From: DAOUBP01 sp964474695
GTDB taxonomy: Bacteria; Chloroflexota; Anaerolineae; CG2-30-64-16
NCBI GenBank assembly: GCA_964474695.1
Contig: CAYYTK010000011.1
Span: 62,001-126,000 of the forward strand
Direction of reading: 5' to 3'
Length of the DNA: 64,000 nt
Made by a program: the position numbers and the translations under genes. This document shows, in pieces, positions 26,330 through 33,017 of this stretch. Numbering within the stretch: position 1 is the stretch's first letter; each line of letters starts with the position of its first letter. The notes under the pieces were generated by a model. That model ran no database searches and was not told where the DNA came from. It saw only the letters and a list, made by a program, of their open reading frames with translations.

Positions 26330-28713
26330 CTCCCCCGTGCCTCTGCCGATCCCTGGCCGGGCGTCGCTGAAGTGACAGCCGCGGGTCCGGGCAGGCGCAT
26401 AGCCGGGTCTCCGAAGAGGGTCATGGTCTGGATCTGGTAGTTGGGCCCGAATACCTGGTAGTATTGGCGCTTGGCAATCGTCAGCGCCCGGCCCAGTTCG
26501 CGCACATCGTCCTGGAACAGCACGTCCATCAGGAAGATGCGGAAGTTGCGCTGATCACTTGTGAGGCCCAGCCCGGATGCCGAGATGGCCGCGATGGAGC
26601 CGCCCCCCGCCTGGCGCTGCATCGTTTCCGCGATGCTGACCAGATCCGGGTCCGGATACGCGAAATAGCCGTCCAGGCAGTCAAAGGTCATCACGACCGG
26701 CAGCCGGCCGCCGTTGGAGAGGCCGCTGACATCGACGCTGCGCCAGAGCCCCTCACCGGCCCATTGGTTCACCGCGCCGTGGCCGGTGTACTGCACCAGC
26801 CAGGCGCCCGATTGCAGCGCCTGGGAGATGGCGCTTCGCGCGGCCAGGATGTCGTTATCTGCTGGATTATCCGGCAGGTAAGCCCGCTGGACGACCAGGT
26901 CGGGCGGCAAATGGCTCGCGATAATCTCATCGGAAACGGTCGGGAAGTCGCCGGACGCATCAGGGTTGTCGGCGATGAACAGGCCGCGGCGCTGCCACTC
27001 CGCGCTGCGCACCGTCTGGTCGTAGCTGATGATCTTGTCGACGACCGTATAGGCCTCGGCCAGGGTGTTGACTGCCAGCCGCCCCACGGCCACTTCGGGC
27101 ACCATATCACCGTCCAGGTCGCCGTACAGCGCGTCGGCCGGCACCTCGCCCTGCCAGGGATCGACCCAGGCCAGGTAGGGTGGTGCGTAGTTGGGGCCGG
27201 GCGGGTAACGTTGCGGGTTGTAGCCTTTGAAGTTCCAGTCGCCATCTCCCATCAGCGTCAAGTAGGCCGGCGCTTGTCCCTCCCAGTGCTCGGCAGCCCA
27301 GGCCAGCATGGCCGGCACGGCCTTGGGATGCAAGATCCCGTCGTTGAACTCGTCGTAGACATCCTGGAGGTCGACCACCAGGGCGCGGCGGCCGTTAGCC
27401 CGATGCCACTCAGCCAGCCGGTCGGAGGCAGGACGGAGGATGGCCGGGCCGACGATCACCGCATCTGCGCCGCCGGCCGGGTTGCGCAAGCCCGTGGCGG
27501 AACGCACACTCAGCGACGCCGGAGCGCGAAAGGTCGATTCTGCCTGAAGCCAATAGCGTGCGCCGGCCGGCGCATTTGCCCGGAAACGCACCGTCAGCCC
27601 GGCATCAGATCCGGCGGCGGGCGATGCGCTGGCGCCTCCGGCCGCCCCGGCGACAGGGATGTAGGGCAGGTACAGCTTGTGGGTGAGAGGCGATGGCGCC
27701 ACTAGGCGGATCGGCTGCAAGGGGTCCGATACATCCCAGATGCTCACATCAGCGGCGGACCACCCTGCGACGGCATATTCACGAGTGCCGGGCGTTTCCG
27801 CGGTGAAGTCGAGCTGCCCCTGCCAGGCCCGGAAGAGCCGGCGGTAGTCTATCTCCCAGTAGTTGGCATAGACGTCGTCCCCCACGTTGCCCGGCATGGT
27901 CCAGGCGCCCACCTGCACCTGGTTCGCGCCGTGCACCAGCAGCCCCGCGGGCACGGTCGCGCTGAAGACGCGGCGCTGCTTGTCGGACCAGGTCTGGTCG
28001 ACGATGCCCAGGCCGTTGAGCGCAACGGTGGTGCGGTGGTCGGGGTTGGGGCCGGCGAATGCGCGGCTGATCTCTTCCAGGCGGAACGCGGCCGGTGCGT
28101 CGGGCGCGGGGTACGGTAGGGTGTAGGGCAGGCTGGCGGTGATCGCCTGGCCGGCCGTGAGAGGCGGGCGCAAGCGGGCCCAGAACCACGAGTCTTGCGT
28201 GTCGAGCCAGAGCGCGTGCAGGGTCCACCACTCGAGAGACTCTTCCGCGCGCACCGTGGCCGGGAAGTCGGTCGGGGGCGCCGGATCGCCCTGCGGCGCG
28301 GCGTCCAGGCTGGCGATGCGCGGGCCTGCCGCGCCGCCGAGGTCGAGCCAGTAGACCCGCTCGTCCGTGTACTTCTCTTCCATCTGCGCACCGCGGAATT
28401 TTTGGCCGAAGAACAGGAGGCGATCGGCCGGGTCGAAGCTGCCGTCATCCTCGCCGGTCACCCGGATGGCCACGGCCGCGCCCAGGCTGCTCATGGCGAA
28501 GGTGCGCGGATCGACGGTCGCGGGATCGACGCCGGCCGCGGCCAGGTCCGCGGGGCCGATCTGCACGATGCCATCCGCGACGACCCCGACGCGCAGACGG
28601 AGGGCTGCGCTGGGGCTGGCAGCCGGTTCCACGCCCGCGGCCGCGGCGGGCCCCGGCGCCAGGGATGCGCAGAGCAGCACGCAAAGGAGTACAAGACGAG
28701 CCGTCGTTCTCAT
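26326..28713 (-). CDS. C25 (gingipain-family) cysteine peptidase
   Basis: Start at ATG 28713, giving a clean signal peptide (RLVLLCVLLCASLAPGPAAAA); a further ATG at 28740 adds only nine residues. Of 795 residues, an N-terminal beta-rich propeptide-like part includes KLYLPYIPVAG near the middle. The C25 domain follows with YLTLMGDGDWNFKGY, VGRLAVNTLAEAYTVVDKI, catalytic His in VQYTGHGAVNQW (~645) and Cys in TFDCLDGYFAYPD (~679). It ends LFGDPAMRLPGPAA. Its start follows a hairpin terminator, and its stop overlaps the YLPLILR-tailed gene. Exported protease; sortase-like activity is only a hypothesis. Confidence 0.87.
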   Translation of the reverse strand: MRTTARLVLLCVLLCASLAPGPAAAAGVEPAASPSAALRLRVGVVADGIVQIGPADLAAAGVDPATVDPRTFAMSSLGAAVAIRVTGEDDGSFDPADRLLFFGQKFRGAQMEEKYTDERVYWLDLGGAAGPRIASLDAAPQGDPAPPTDFPATVRAEESLEWWTLHALWLDTQDSWFWARLRPPLTAGQAITASLPYTLPYPAPDAPAAFRLEEISRAFAGPNPDHRTTVALNGLGIVDQTWSDKQRRVFSATVPAGLLVHGANQVQVGAWTMPGNVGDDVYANYWEIDYRRLFRAWQGQLDFTAETPGTREYAVAGWSAADVSIWDVSDPLQPIRLVAPSPLTHKLYLPYIPVAGAAGGASASPAAGSDAGLTVRFRANAPAGARYWLQAESTFRAPASLSVRSATGLRNPAGGADAVIVGPAILRPASDRLAEWHRANGRRALVVDLQDVYDEFNDGILHPKAVPAMLAWAAEHWEGQAPAYLTLMGDGDWNFKGYNPQRYPPGPNYAPPYLAWVDPWQGEVPADALYGDLDGDMVPEVAVGRLAVNTLAEAYTVVDKIISYDQTVRSAEWQRRGLFIADNPDASGDFPTVSDEIIASHLPPDLVVQRAYLPDNPADNDILAARSAISQALQSGAWLVQYTGHGAVNQWAGEGLWRSVDVSGLSNGGRLPVVMTFDCLDGYFAYPDPDLVSIAETMQRQAGGGSIAAISASGLGLTSDQRNFRIFLMDVLFQDDVRELGRALTIAKRQYYQVFGPNYQIQTMTLFGDPAMRLPGPAAVTSATPGQGSAEARGR

Positions 28714-28764
28714 GGCCTTATTGTACCGCGCTTGCCGCATGTTGGCAAAGAGCCCTCAACACAA

Positions 28765-28792
28765 ACGGCGGCCACCTTGCGGTGACCGCCGT
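28765..28792 (-). terminator. Hairpin terminator, minus strand
   Basis: Stem of 12 pairs with one mismatch (ACGGCGGTCACC / GGTGGCCGCCGT read on the minus strand), tetraloop, then TTGTGTTG. It lies between the stop of the 28828-29571 gene and the start of the C25 gene. Confidence 0.6.
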
Positions 28793-28827
28793 GTCCATGA
28801 TCTATGCGTTTCAAAAACCGAAGCTGC

Positions 28828-29571
28828 TTACCGCGCCGCGCGCCGTTGGGACAGCCTCACCCCAACCACGGCCAGCAGCGCCAGCGCACCCAGGCCCGCG
28901 TAGAGCGGCCAGGTGGGGGCTGCGTCGTGGGTAGAGAACTCTGCGAGAGCTACTGAGGTCGGTCCTGCCCCAGGCCAGAATATCAAATCGGGTTCAACGG
29001 CGCTTCCGCTTGCCCTGTCATGGAAGAGTATCGTGTGGTTGATGCTGGTGCAGCCACTCGTCACCACGACTCCAACGGAAGCCAGGCCGCCCTTCAATCC
29101 GTTGAAATAGGTGCCAAGTGCATCGCTCTCGAACACCACTTGTTGCCCGCCCGCTGAGGTGACTGCCGTGGGGCTTGAAGTGGCCAACACGGCACCGTAA
29201 CCGGGGTTGGCCCCGCTTTCAGTCCAGGTGTGGTTGTTGGGCTGGACGAGCGCAAACGTATACGTGCCTGGCGTAGTCGTGAAGACCGAGTCGGCTGGCG
29301 AAGTAGTGAGAGTGAGCTTCGCATGTCCGATGGTGTCACTTGCATTCCCTGTCAGATCCCATTTGATGTAAGACACCAGGTCGGCTGTGCAGGCACCAGG
29401 ATTGGCTAGTACATAGCCACCTGAAACGATCAGTTTGTAACCTGTGTAGCAGGTCGAGCTATCACAGCTCGTATCTAAGCTTGGGCTTCGATACGAGCCT
29501 GCCTGGGCCACCCCGCCGACCAGGAGCATTGCTGCCAGTAAAATAGCGATTCTCATCCATCGTTTGTTCAT
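28828..29571 (-). CDS. Secreted protein with DNRLRE-like beta domain and C-terminal membrane anchor
   Basis: ATG 29571 is chosen because AGGAGG lies 6 bases upstream and a signal peptide follows (RIAILLAAMLLVGGVAQA). 247 residues. The central domain (SYIKWDLTGNASDTIGHAKL, TFALVQPNNHTWTESG) resembles the DNRLRE/CBM-like beta-sandwich of secreted wall proteins. The end is a membrane helix and basic tail (WPLYAGLGALALLAVVGVRL, SQRRAAR), the same style as the 24823-25872 protein. Likely a surface-anchored binding protein. Confidence 0.72.
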   Translation of the reverse strand: MNKRWMRIAILLAAMLLVGGVAQAGSYRSPSLDTSCDSSTCYTGYKLIVSGGYVLANPGACTADLVSYIKWDLTGNASDTIGHAKLTLTTSPADSVFTTTPGTYTFALVQPNNHTWTESGANPGYGAVLATSSPTAVTSAGGQQVVFESDALGTYFNGLKGGLASVGVVVTSGCTSINHTILFHDRASGSAVEPDLIFWPGAGPTSVALAEFSTHDAAPTWPLYAGLGALALLAVVGVRLSQRRAAR

Positions 29572-29652
29572 AGAAATCCTCCTCTTGACTGGCGAATTCG
29601 CGACTTCATCCTTCACGAGAATCGATCTCTTGAGAAGCGATATTCGCGTTGA

Positions 29653-30366
29653 TCAATACCATGTGGCCGGCCCAGTGCTGTTTACGCAGACAAAATACGG
29701 ATAGCCGATCTTGACAGGAAGATTGTTGAACGGCGAGCCTACCGTGTGGGTCTTGAAGCCTTGCGTCCCAGCATCCCAGAATACCACCTGGTTCACACCT
29801 GTGATGGCTGCCGCCAACTCGCTGGCCAGGGTGATAGTGGACTTGTCAAGCGGTACCGAGATTGCGTTGTAACGACACTCGCTCGGTGTGGCGCCTCGGG
29901 CCAAAGTGAAGACTACGGTGCCAGGGTCGGGAACACCTCCCACGAAGGATACTACCGTAACCGGGGTGGCATCCACTTCAAGGAAATAGGCGCCGCCAAT
30001 CGTCAGGCTGAAGTTGTTGAAGGGAGAGCCTACGGTGTGGGTCTTGAAACCCTGAGTGCCGGAATCATACATGATCACGGCCTTCACATTGCTTCCGACA
30101 TAAGCAGCAAGACCTGCGGCTGTAAACGGTGAGATTGAGGCGGTCGAATCGAGCGGAAGCGCAATCAAGTTGTAGCTATTTGAGAGTGGAGCGGCAGCAG
30201 GCATTTCGGGCTGAGTGGCGGTGGTATCACCCTGAGCAGCCGGCGCCGCCAGGGCTGACGCGGCCTGCGCCGGAAGCCCTGCTCCGCCCGGCACCGCCAG
30301 CATAGCGAGAGCGCCCAGGCCCAGCAGCACCACCACCGCAAGCATGGTTGAAAACAATCGTTTCAT
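29653..30366 (-). CDS. Secreted protein with two tandem copies of an unrecognised ~80-residue domain
   Basis: ATG 30366 follows GAGGAGG. 237 residues with a signal peptide (MLAVVVLLGLGALAMLAVPG) and an Ala-rich spacer. Two repeats follow, each beginning NLIALPLD / NAISVPLD and containing the identical 16-mer GTQGFKTHTVGSPFNN, with GGAYFLEV / GYPYFVCV at the end. There is no anchor, lipobox or YLPLVLR tail, so it is probably released or bound by another protein. It immediately follows the small peptide gene. Family not recognised. Confidence 0.7.
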   Translation of the reverse strand: MKRLFSTMLAVVVLLGLGALAMLAVPGGAGLPAQAASALAAPAAQGDTTATQPEMPAAAPLSNSYNLIALPLDSTASISPFTAAGLAAYVGSNVKAVIMYDSGTQGFKTHTVGSPFNNFSLTIGGAYFLEVDATPVTVVSFVGGVPDPGTVVFTLARGATPSECRYNAISVPLDKSTITLASELAAAITGVNQVVFWDAGTQGFKTHTVGSPFNNLPVKIGYPYFVCVNSTGPATWY

Positions 30367-30441
30367 GGATGTCCTCCTCACCTAAGAACGGCCTGCAATG
30401 GCCGTGAGTCCCTGGCAATGCAAATCGACGGCCTGGTGCTA

Positions 30442-30573
30442 TCAGGGTTTTTGGTCATCGAACAGATCCAGCGGGTCAGGGATGCCAAAGGGGCTGCCAG
30501 CGCGGACTTCGAGCTCTGCCTCATACACGACGGCCGGTGGCTCATATACCTTGCGATCTTGATTTTGTTCCAT
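30442..30573 (-). CDS. 43-residue RiPP-precursor-like peptide
   Basis: ATG 30573 has a perfect AGGAGG upstream; a longer frame to 30690 has no such site. The peptide has a leader-like N-terminal half with Y10-x-x-P13-x-V15, the pattern recognised by PqqD-type RRE proteins in lasso peptides. Its tail VRAGSPFGIPDPLDLFDDQ has Gly26 and Asp33 spaced for an eight-residue ring. It has its own promoter, and a PqqD-like gene and HprK-like kinase lie just upstream. No lasso cyclase or leader protease is in the window, and the usual Thr before the core is absent, so the modification is uncertain. Confidence 0.65.
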   Translation of the reverse strand: MEQNQDRKVYEPPAVVYEAELEVRAGSPFGIPDPLDLFDDQKP

Positions 30574-30700
30574 GAGTTCGGTCCTCCTAGACACGGGGCC
30601 AATGCTATGTGAACCCTGCGATGGGGCATACGTTCGCGCCCTGGGCAATGGCGGATAGCAACTTGTTGTGTAGGTTGCGCGTAACGACAATCGTAATTCT

Positions 30701-30728
30701 ATTCTATCACTGTTTCCGCTGGTGTCAA
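30701..30728 (-). promoter_or_regulatory. Strong promoter of the small peptide gene
   Basis: On the minus strand: TTGACA (30723-30728), 16-base spacer, TAGAAT (30701-30706) preceded by TGA, i.e. an extended -10. The predicted start near 30694 leaves a ~120-base leader before the peptide ATG at 30573. This suggests the peptide is expressed well above its PqqD and kinase neighbours. Confidence 0.75.
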
Positions 30729-30756
30729 GTACCTCTTTGGGATGATTGGTTGGCGA

Positions 30757-31035
30757 TTATTCTTCCATCCAGGCCATCACCCCGCGCGCGACCAGGTCCG
30801 CGCAGAAGGCGCTGACATCCGCCTCGGCCCGGGCCAGCGGCACGTCGTACTCGGCCGCCACGGCCTGCGCCAGGCCGGCCAGGTTCCGCTCGCCGTCGGT
30901 CAGCTCCCAAATGGCCGCGCCCACGGCGTTCAGCACCCGCACCTTGCCCCGCACCGGGTCCACCAACACGGCCTCGCCGTCCATCCGCCGGCTGATGACG
31001 CCCGGCGTACGGGCCGGGATCGCATTGAGTTGCAT
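30757..31035 (-). CDS. PqqD-like (RRE-fold) protein
   Basis: ATG 31035 has GGAGG 9 bases upstream; the longer frame to 31080 starts inside a palindromic repeat. The 92-residue protein matches the PqqD family pattern: ISRRMDGEAVLVDPVRGKV, LNAVGAAIWELTDGERN, then a helical half ending FCADLVARGVMAWMEE. PqqD domains bind leader peptides and present them to modifying enzymes. Downstream, 184 bases away, is a short peptide with a leader-like motif; upstream is an HprK-like kinase. This fits a RiPP or HPr-rel-A-type cassette. Confidence 0.85.
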   Translation of the reverse strand: MQLNAIPARTPGVISRRMDGEAVLVDPVRGKVRVLNAVGAAIWELTDGERNLAGLAQAVAAEYDVPLARAEADVSAFCADLVARGVMAWMEE

Positions 31036-31058
31036 GGGTATGAACCTCCACCATAGAT

Positions 31059-31156
31059 GTAGGGGCGGGTCTTTCCGCATTGGTTTAGGACTGCCGTGTG
31101 AGGCAGCAGTGCAGCGACGACAAGCACACCTTCGATGCGAAGAGACCCGCCCCTAC
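31059..31156. repeat. 98-bp palindromic repeat with 22-bp arms
   Basis: Arm 31059-31080 (beginning GTAGGGGCGGGTCT) and arm 31135-31156 are inverted copies matching at 20 of 22 positions, around a 54-base centre that has a smaller hairpin. The arms resemble the dispersed GTAGGGGCGGGT repeats seen in many environmental bacterial genomes. It separates the HprK-like gene stop from the PqqD-like gene. Confidence 0.75.
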
Positions 31157-31164
31157 GATACGTG

Positions 31165-31974
31165 TCAAATCAATACTTCCCAAAAACTGGCGTCTTTGCG
31201 AAAGTGCAGCCGCCGCACCGGCGTCGCGGCCGCCAGGCCGCGGCAGCGTGCCAACAACGCGAGCAGCAGCTCGGGCCGGCCGTTGATCACCGGGCAGTTG
31301 GCCACCAACTCGGCTGCGGCCGCGGCCGGCGACAACGCGTCGAGGTAGACCTCGCGATCCTGTACCAGCCTGTAGATGCCGGCGATCGGCCCGCAGGCGG
31401 CCTGGACCTGCCGGGCCGCGGTTTCCGGGTTCCAGAACGGCGTGCTGTGCGCGGTCCAGCCGGCGGCCCCGGGCCGCAGCAGCACCAGGTCATCGCTCAA
31501 GGCGGTCGCGTGGGGCGACAAGGCCACCACCGTGGTCTTGCCGCTGCCGCTGGCGCCGGTGAACAGGTGGGCCTGGCCCGCGGCCAGCAGCCCTGCCGCG
31601 TGCAGCAACAGCCCGCCCTCTCGAAATGCCAGCAGCGCGCAGGCGCTGCGCAGAAAGTATTCGAGCTGGCTCAGCGGCTCGCCGCCGTCGATGCGCAGAA
31701 CTGCGCGCAGGACCCCCTGCTCCGCGTCCGGCATGATGGTCCCGGAAGCGGCAGGCGCAGCCAGCCGGTAGCCCGTTCCGTCCCACGTCAATGCTGCTGC
31801 CAGCAGGCTGCCTGCCGGCTCGCCGTTGGGGGCGGCAACCGCCTCGACGATCAGGTCGGGCGGCGCGTCCGCCTCGGCCAGGAAGGCCCCGTAGCGGGTC
31901 GCCGCGGCCTGGGCCAGCGCGTCCGGCGTGCACGACAGGTGGACGCGCCAGCCGGCAATGATGAGGTGCGTCAT
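31165..31974 (-). CDS. HprK-like (HPr serine kinase-related) P-loop protein
   Basis: Start ATG 31974 overlaps the stop of the FN3-like protein gene upstream. The 269-residue protein has a C-terminal HprK-type core: LLLHAAGLLAAGQAHLFTGA then the P-loop GASGSGKTT, followed by ALSDDLVLL with the paired acidic residues of this fold. The N-terminal ~100 residues are poorly conserved. Known relatives include HprK-related kinase A of the HPr-rel-A system and the kinases of paeninodin-type lasso clusters, which phosphorylate a peptide. Here it precedes PqqD-like and precursor-like genes. Target unknown. Confidence 0.8.
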   Translation of the reverse strand: MTHLIIAGWRVHLSCTPDALAQAAATRYGAFLAEADAPPDLIVEAVAAPNGEPAGSLLAAALTWDGTGYRLAAPAASGTIMPDAEQGVLRAVLRIDGGEPLSQLEYFLRSACALLAFREGGLLLHAAGLLAAGQAHLFTGASGSGKTTVVALSPHATALSDDLVLLRPGAAGWTAHSTPFWNPETAARQVQAACGPIAGIYRLVQDREVYLDALSPAAAAAELVANCPVINGRPELLLALLARCRGLAAATPVRRLHFRKDASFWEVLI

Positions 31975-32564
31975 GGGCTTTTGCCGCCGGGCGGCGGGCC
32001 ATATTTGGCGCTCCTGCCGCCGCGCAGCCACGCGAACAGCACCGCCGCCCCCAAGAGGGCCAGAACCGCGAAATGCCACCAGGCCAGCCCGCCGGCCCGC
32101 ACACTGATGGGACCGAAGGTGGTCACTTTGCCGCTTTGCTCGACCTCTTGTAACTGGTAGTAGTAGGTGACCCCCGCCTGGGCGGTTTTGTCCACATAGG
32201 TGTACGACTTGCCGGTCAGCGGGTCGGCCGCCGGCGGGATGAGCTGCTCGTTCACTTTCACGTCGAACGGGCCGTCCGGCGAGACGCCGCGGAACAGGTT
32301 GAATCCCGCGGTGTTCATCTCCGTCTCGGTGCGCCATTCCACGCGGACAGGCGCGGTGCAGGCGGAGAGCACCAGCAGGGCGAGGAGGAGGGTGAGGACG
32401 CGGGGACGCGGGGACGCGGCGACGCGGGGATGGGGGGACGCGGCGACGCGGGGACGCGGGGACGCGGCGACGCGGGGACGCGGGGACGCGGCGACGCGGG
32501 GACGCGGGGACGCGGCGACGCGGGGATGGGGGGACGCGGGGACGCGGGACGAGGGGGGGGTCAT
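31971..32564 (-). CDS. FN3-like putative lipoprotein with repeat-encoded N-terminal extension and C-terminal membrane helix
   Basis: Core: lipoprotein-like signal VLTLLLALLVLSAC, FN3-like domain (VEWRTETEMNTAGFNLFRGV; YTYVDKTAQAGVTYYYQLQE), and a C-terminal helix (WWHFAVLALLGAAVLFAWLR). The 24823 and 25883 proteins share this domain. No start codon exists just before the signal. The frame instead runs back through an octamer repeat encoding PRPRVAAS units to ATG 32564, which overlaps the stop of the four-helix gene (ATGA). A GTG at 32585 is also open. The native start was probably displaced by the repeat, so the N-terminus and export are uncertain. Confidence 0.6.
   Translation of the reverse strand: MTPPSSRVPASPHPRVAASPRPRVAASPRPRVAASPRPRVAASPHPRVAASPRPRVLTLLLALLVLSACTAPVRVEWRTETEMNTAGFNLFRGVSPDGPFDVKVNEQLIPPAADPLTGKSYTYVDKTAQAGVTYYYQLQEVEQSGKVTTFGPISVRAGGLAWWHFAVLALLGAAVLFAWLRGGRSAKYGPPPGGKSP
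32397..32550 (+). repeat. GC-rich octamer array (GACGCGGG/GACGCGGC)
   Basis: About 19 octamers of GACGCGGG-type arranged in 24-bp triplets, with two GATGGGGG variants. On the minus strand it codes the PRPRVAAS repeats of the adjacent frame. An inverted array of the same octamer lies at 32967-33017 on the other side of the four-helix gene. Confidence 0.9.
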
Positions 32565-32947
32565 TGGGTTGGGTGAATAGTCCACTTGTCTGGCTCCATA
32601 ATCATGCGCACGAGTTGACCCAGGATCGCGTCATAAGCTTCATCCAGTTCCGTGGCTTCTGCTTCTGTCAGATAGCCGCAGCGCCGCGCGAACTCCAGCC
32701 ATACACGGGTCTCCTCTGCTTCCGCCTCCGAGTCGTTAAGCTTGCTACTGAAGTTCTTTGGGTAGCGTCGTTTGCGCCAGGCCTCGCCGATGTTGGCACA
32801 CACTGACCGGGACGCTCTGCGCATCTGATCTACCATCGAGTACTTTTCTTCGGCCGGGAAATGTTTGGTGATTTCGTAAATCCGCATCGCGGCGTCCATC
32901 GCGGCCTGATAGACGCGCAATTCCCGATGACTTCTGATGTTCGCCAT
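32561..32947 (-). CDS. Four-helix-bundle protein (23S rRNA intervening-sequence protein/S23 family)
   Basis: ATG 32947 has a GGGAGAGGAG purine run directly upstream; the longer frame to 33238 is antisense-type sequence and repeat. 128 residues with the family pattern: HRELRVYQAAMDAAMRIYEI, FPAEEKYSMVDQMRRASRSV, CANIGEAWRKRRY, then SEAEAEETRVWLEFARRCGY. Members form helical pentamers and are encoded within 23S rRNA intervening sequences or scattered in genomes; the biochemical role is unclear. It is bracketed by inverted octamer arrays, which suggests it travels as a unit. Confidence 0.88.
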   Translation of the reverse strand: MANIRSHRELRVYQAAMDAAMRIYEITKHFPAEEKYSMVDQMRRASRSVCANIGEAWRKRRYPKNFSSKLNDSEAEAEETRVWLEFARRCGYLTEAEATELDEAYDAILGQLVRMIMEPDKWTIHPTQ

Positions 32948-32966
32948 CTCTCCTCTCCCTTTCTCT

Positions 32967-33017
32967 GCGTCCCCGCGTCCCTGCGTCTCCGCGTCCCCGC
33001 GTCCCCGCGTCCCCGCC
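32967..33017 (-). repeat. Inverted copy of the GC-rich octamer array
   Basis: About six copies of GCGTCCCC (reverse complement of GGGGACGC), ending at the base before the DUF4012 stop codon (33018-33020). It mirrors the array at 32397-32550. Confidence 0.88.

Noticed and set aside
22434..28740. Type IX secretion system
   Set aside because: C25 domains alone are present; no Por/Gld/Spr components or outer-membrane genes are visible.
30442..31974. Complete lasso peptide cluster
   Set aside because: No asparagine-synthetase-like cyclase or transglutaminase-like protease in the window, and the precursor lacks the usual Thr before the core; only a RiPP-like cassette is supported.
32397..33017. 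Octamer arrays considered as CRISPR or as pure coding repeats
   Set aside because: Eight-base units without spacers; the same octamer occurs inverted outside any supported coding region, so a DNA-level repeat explains it better.
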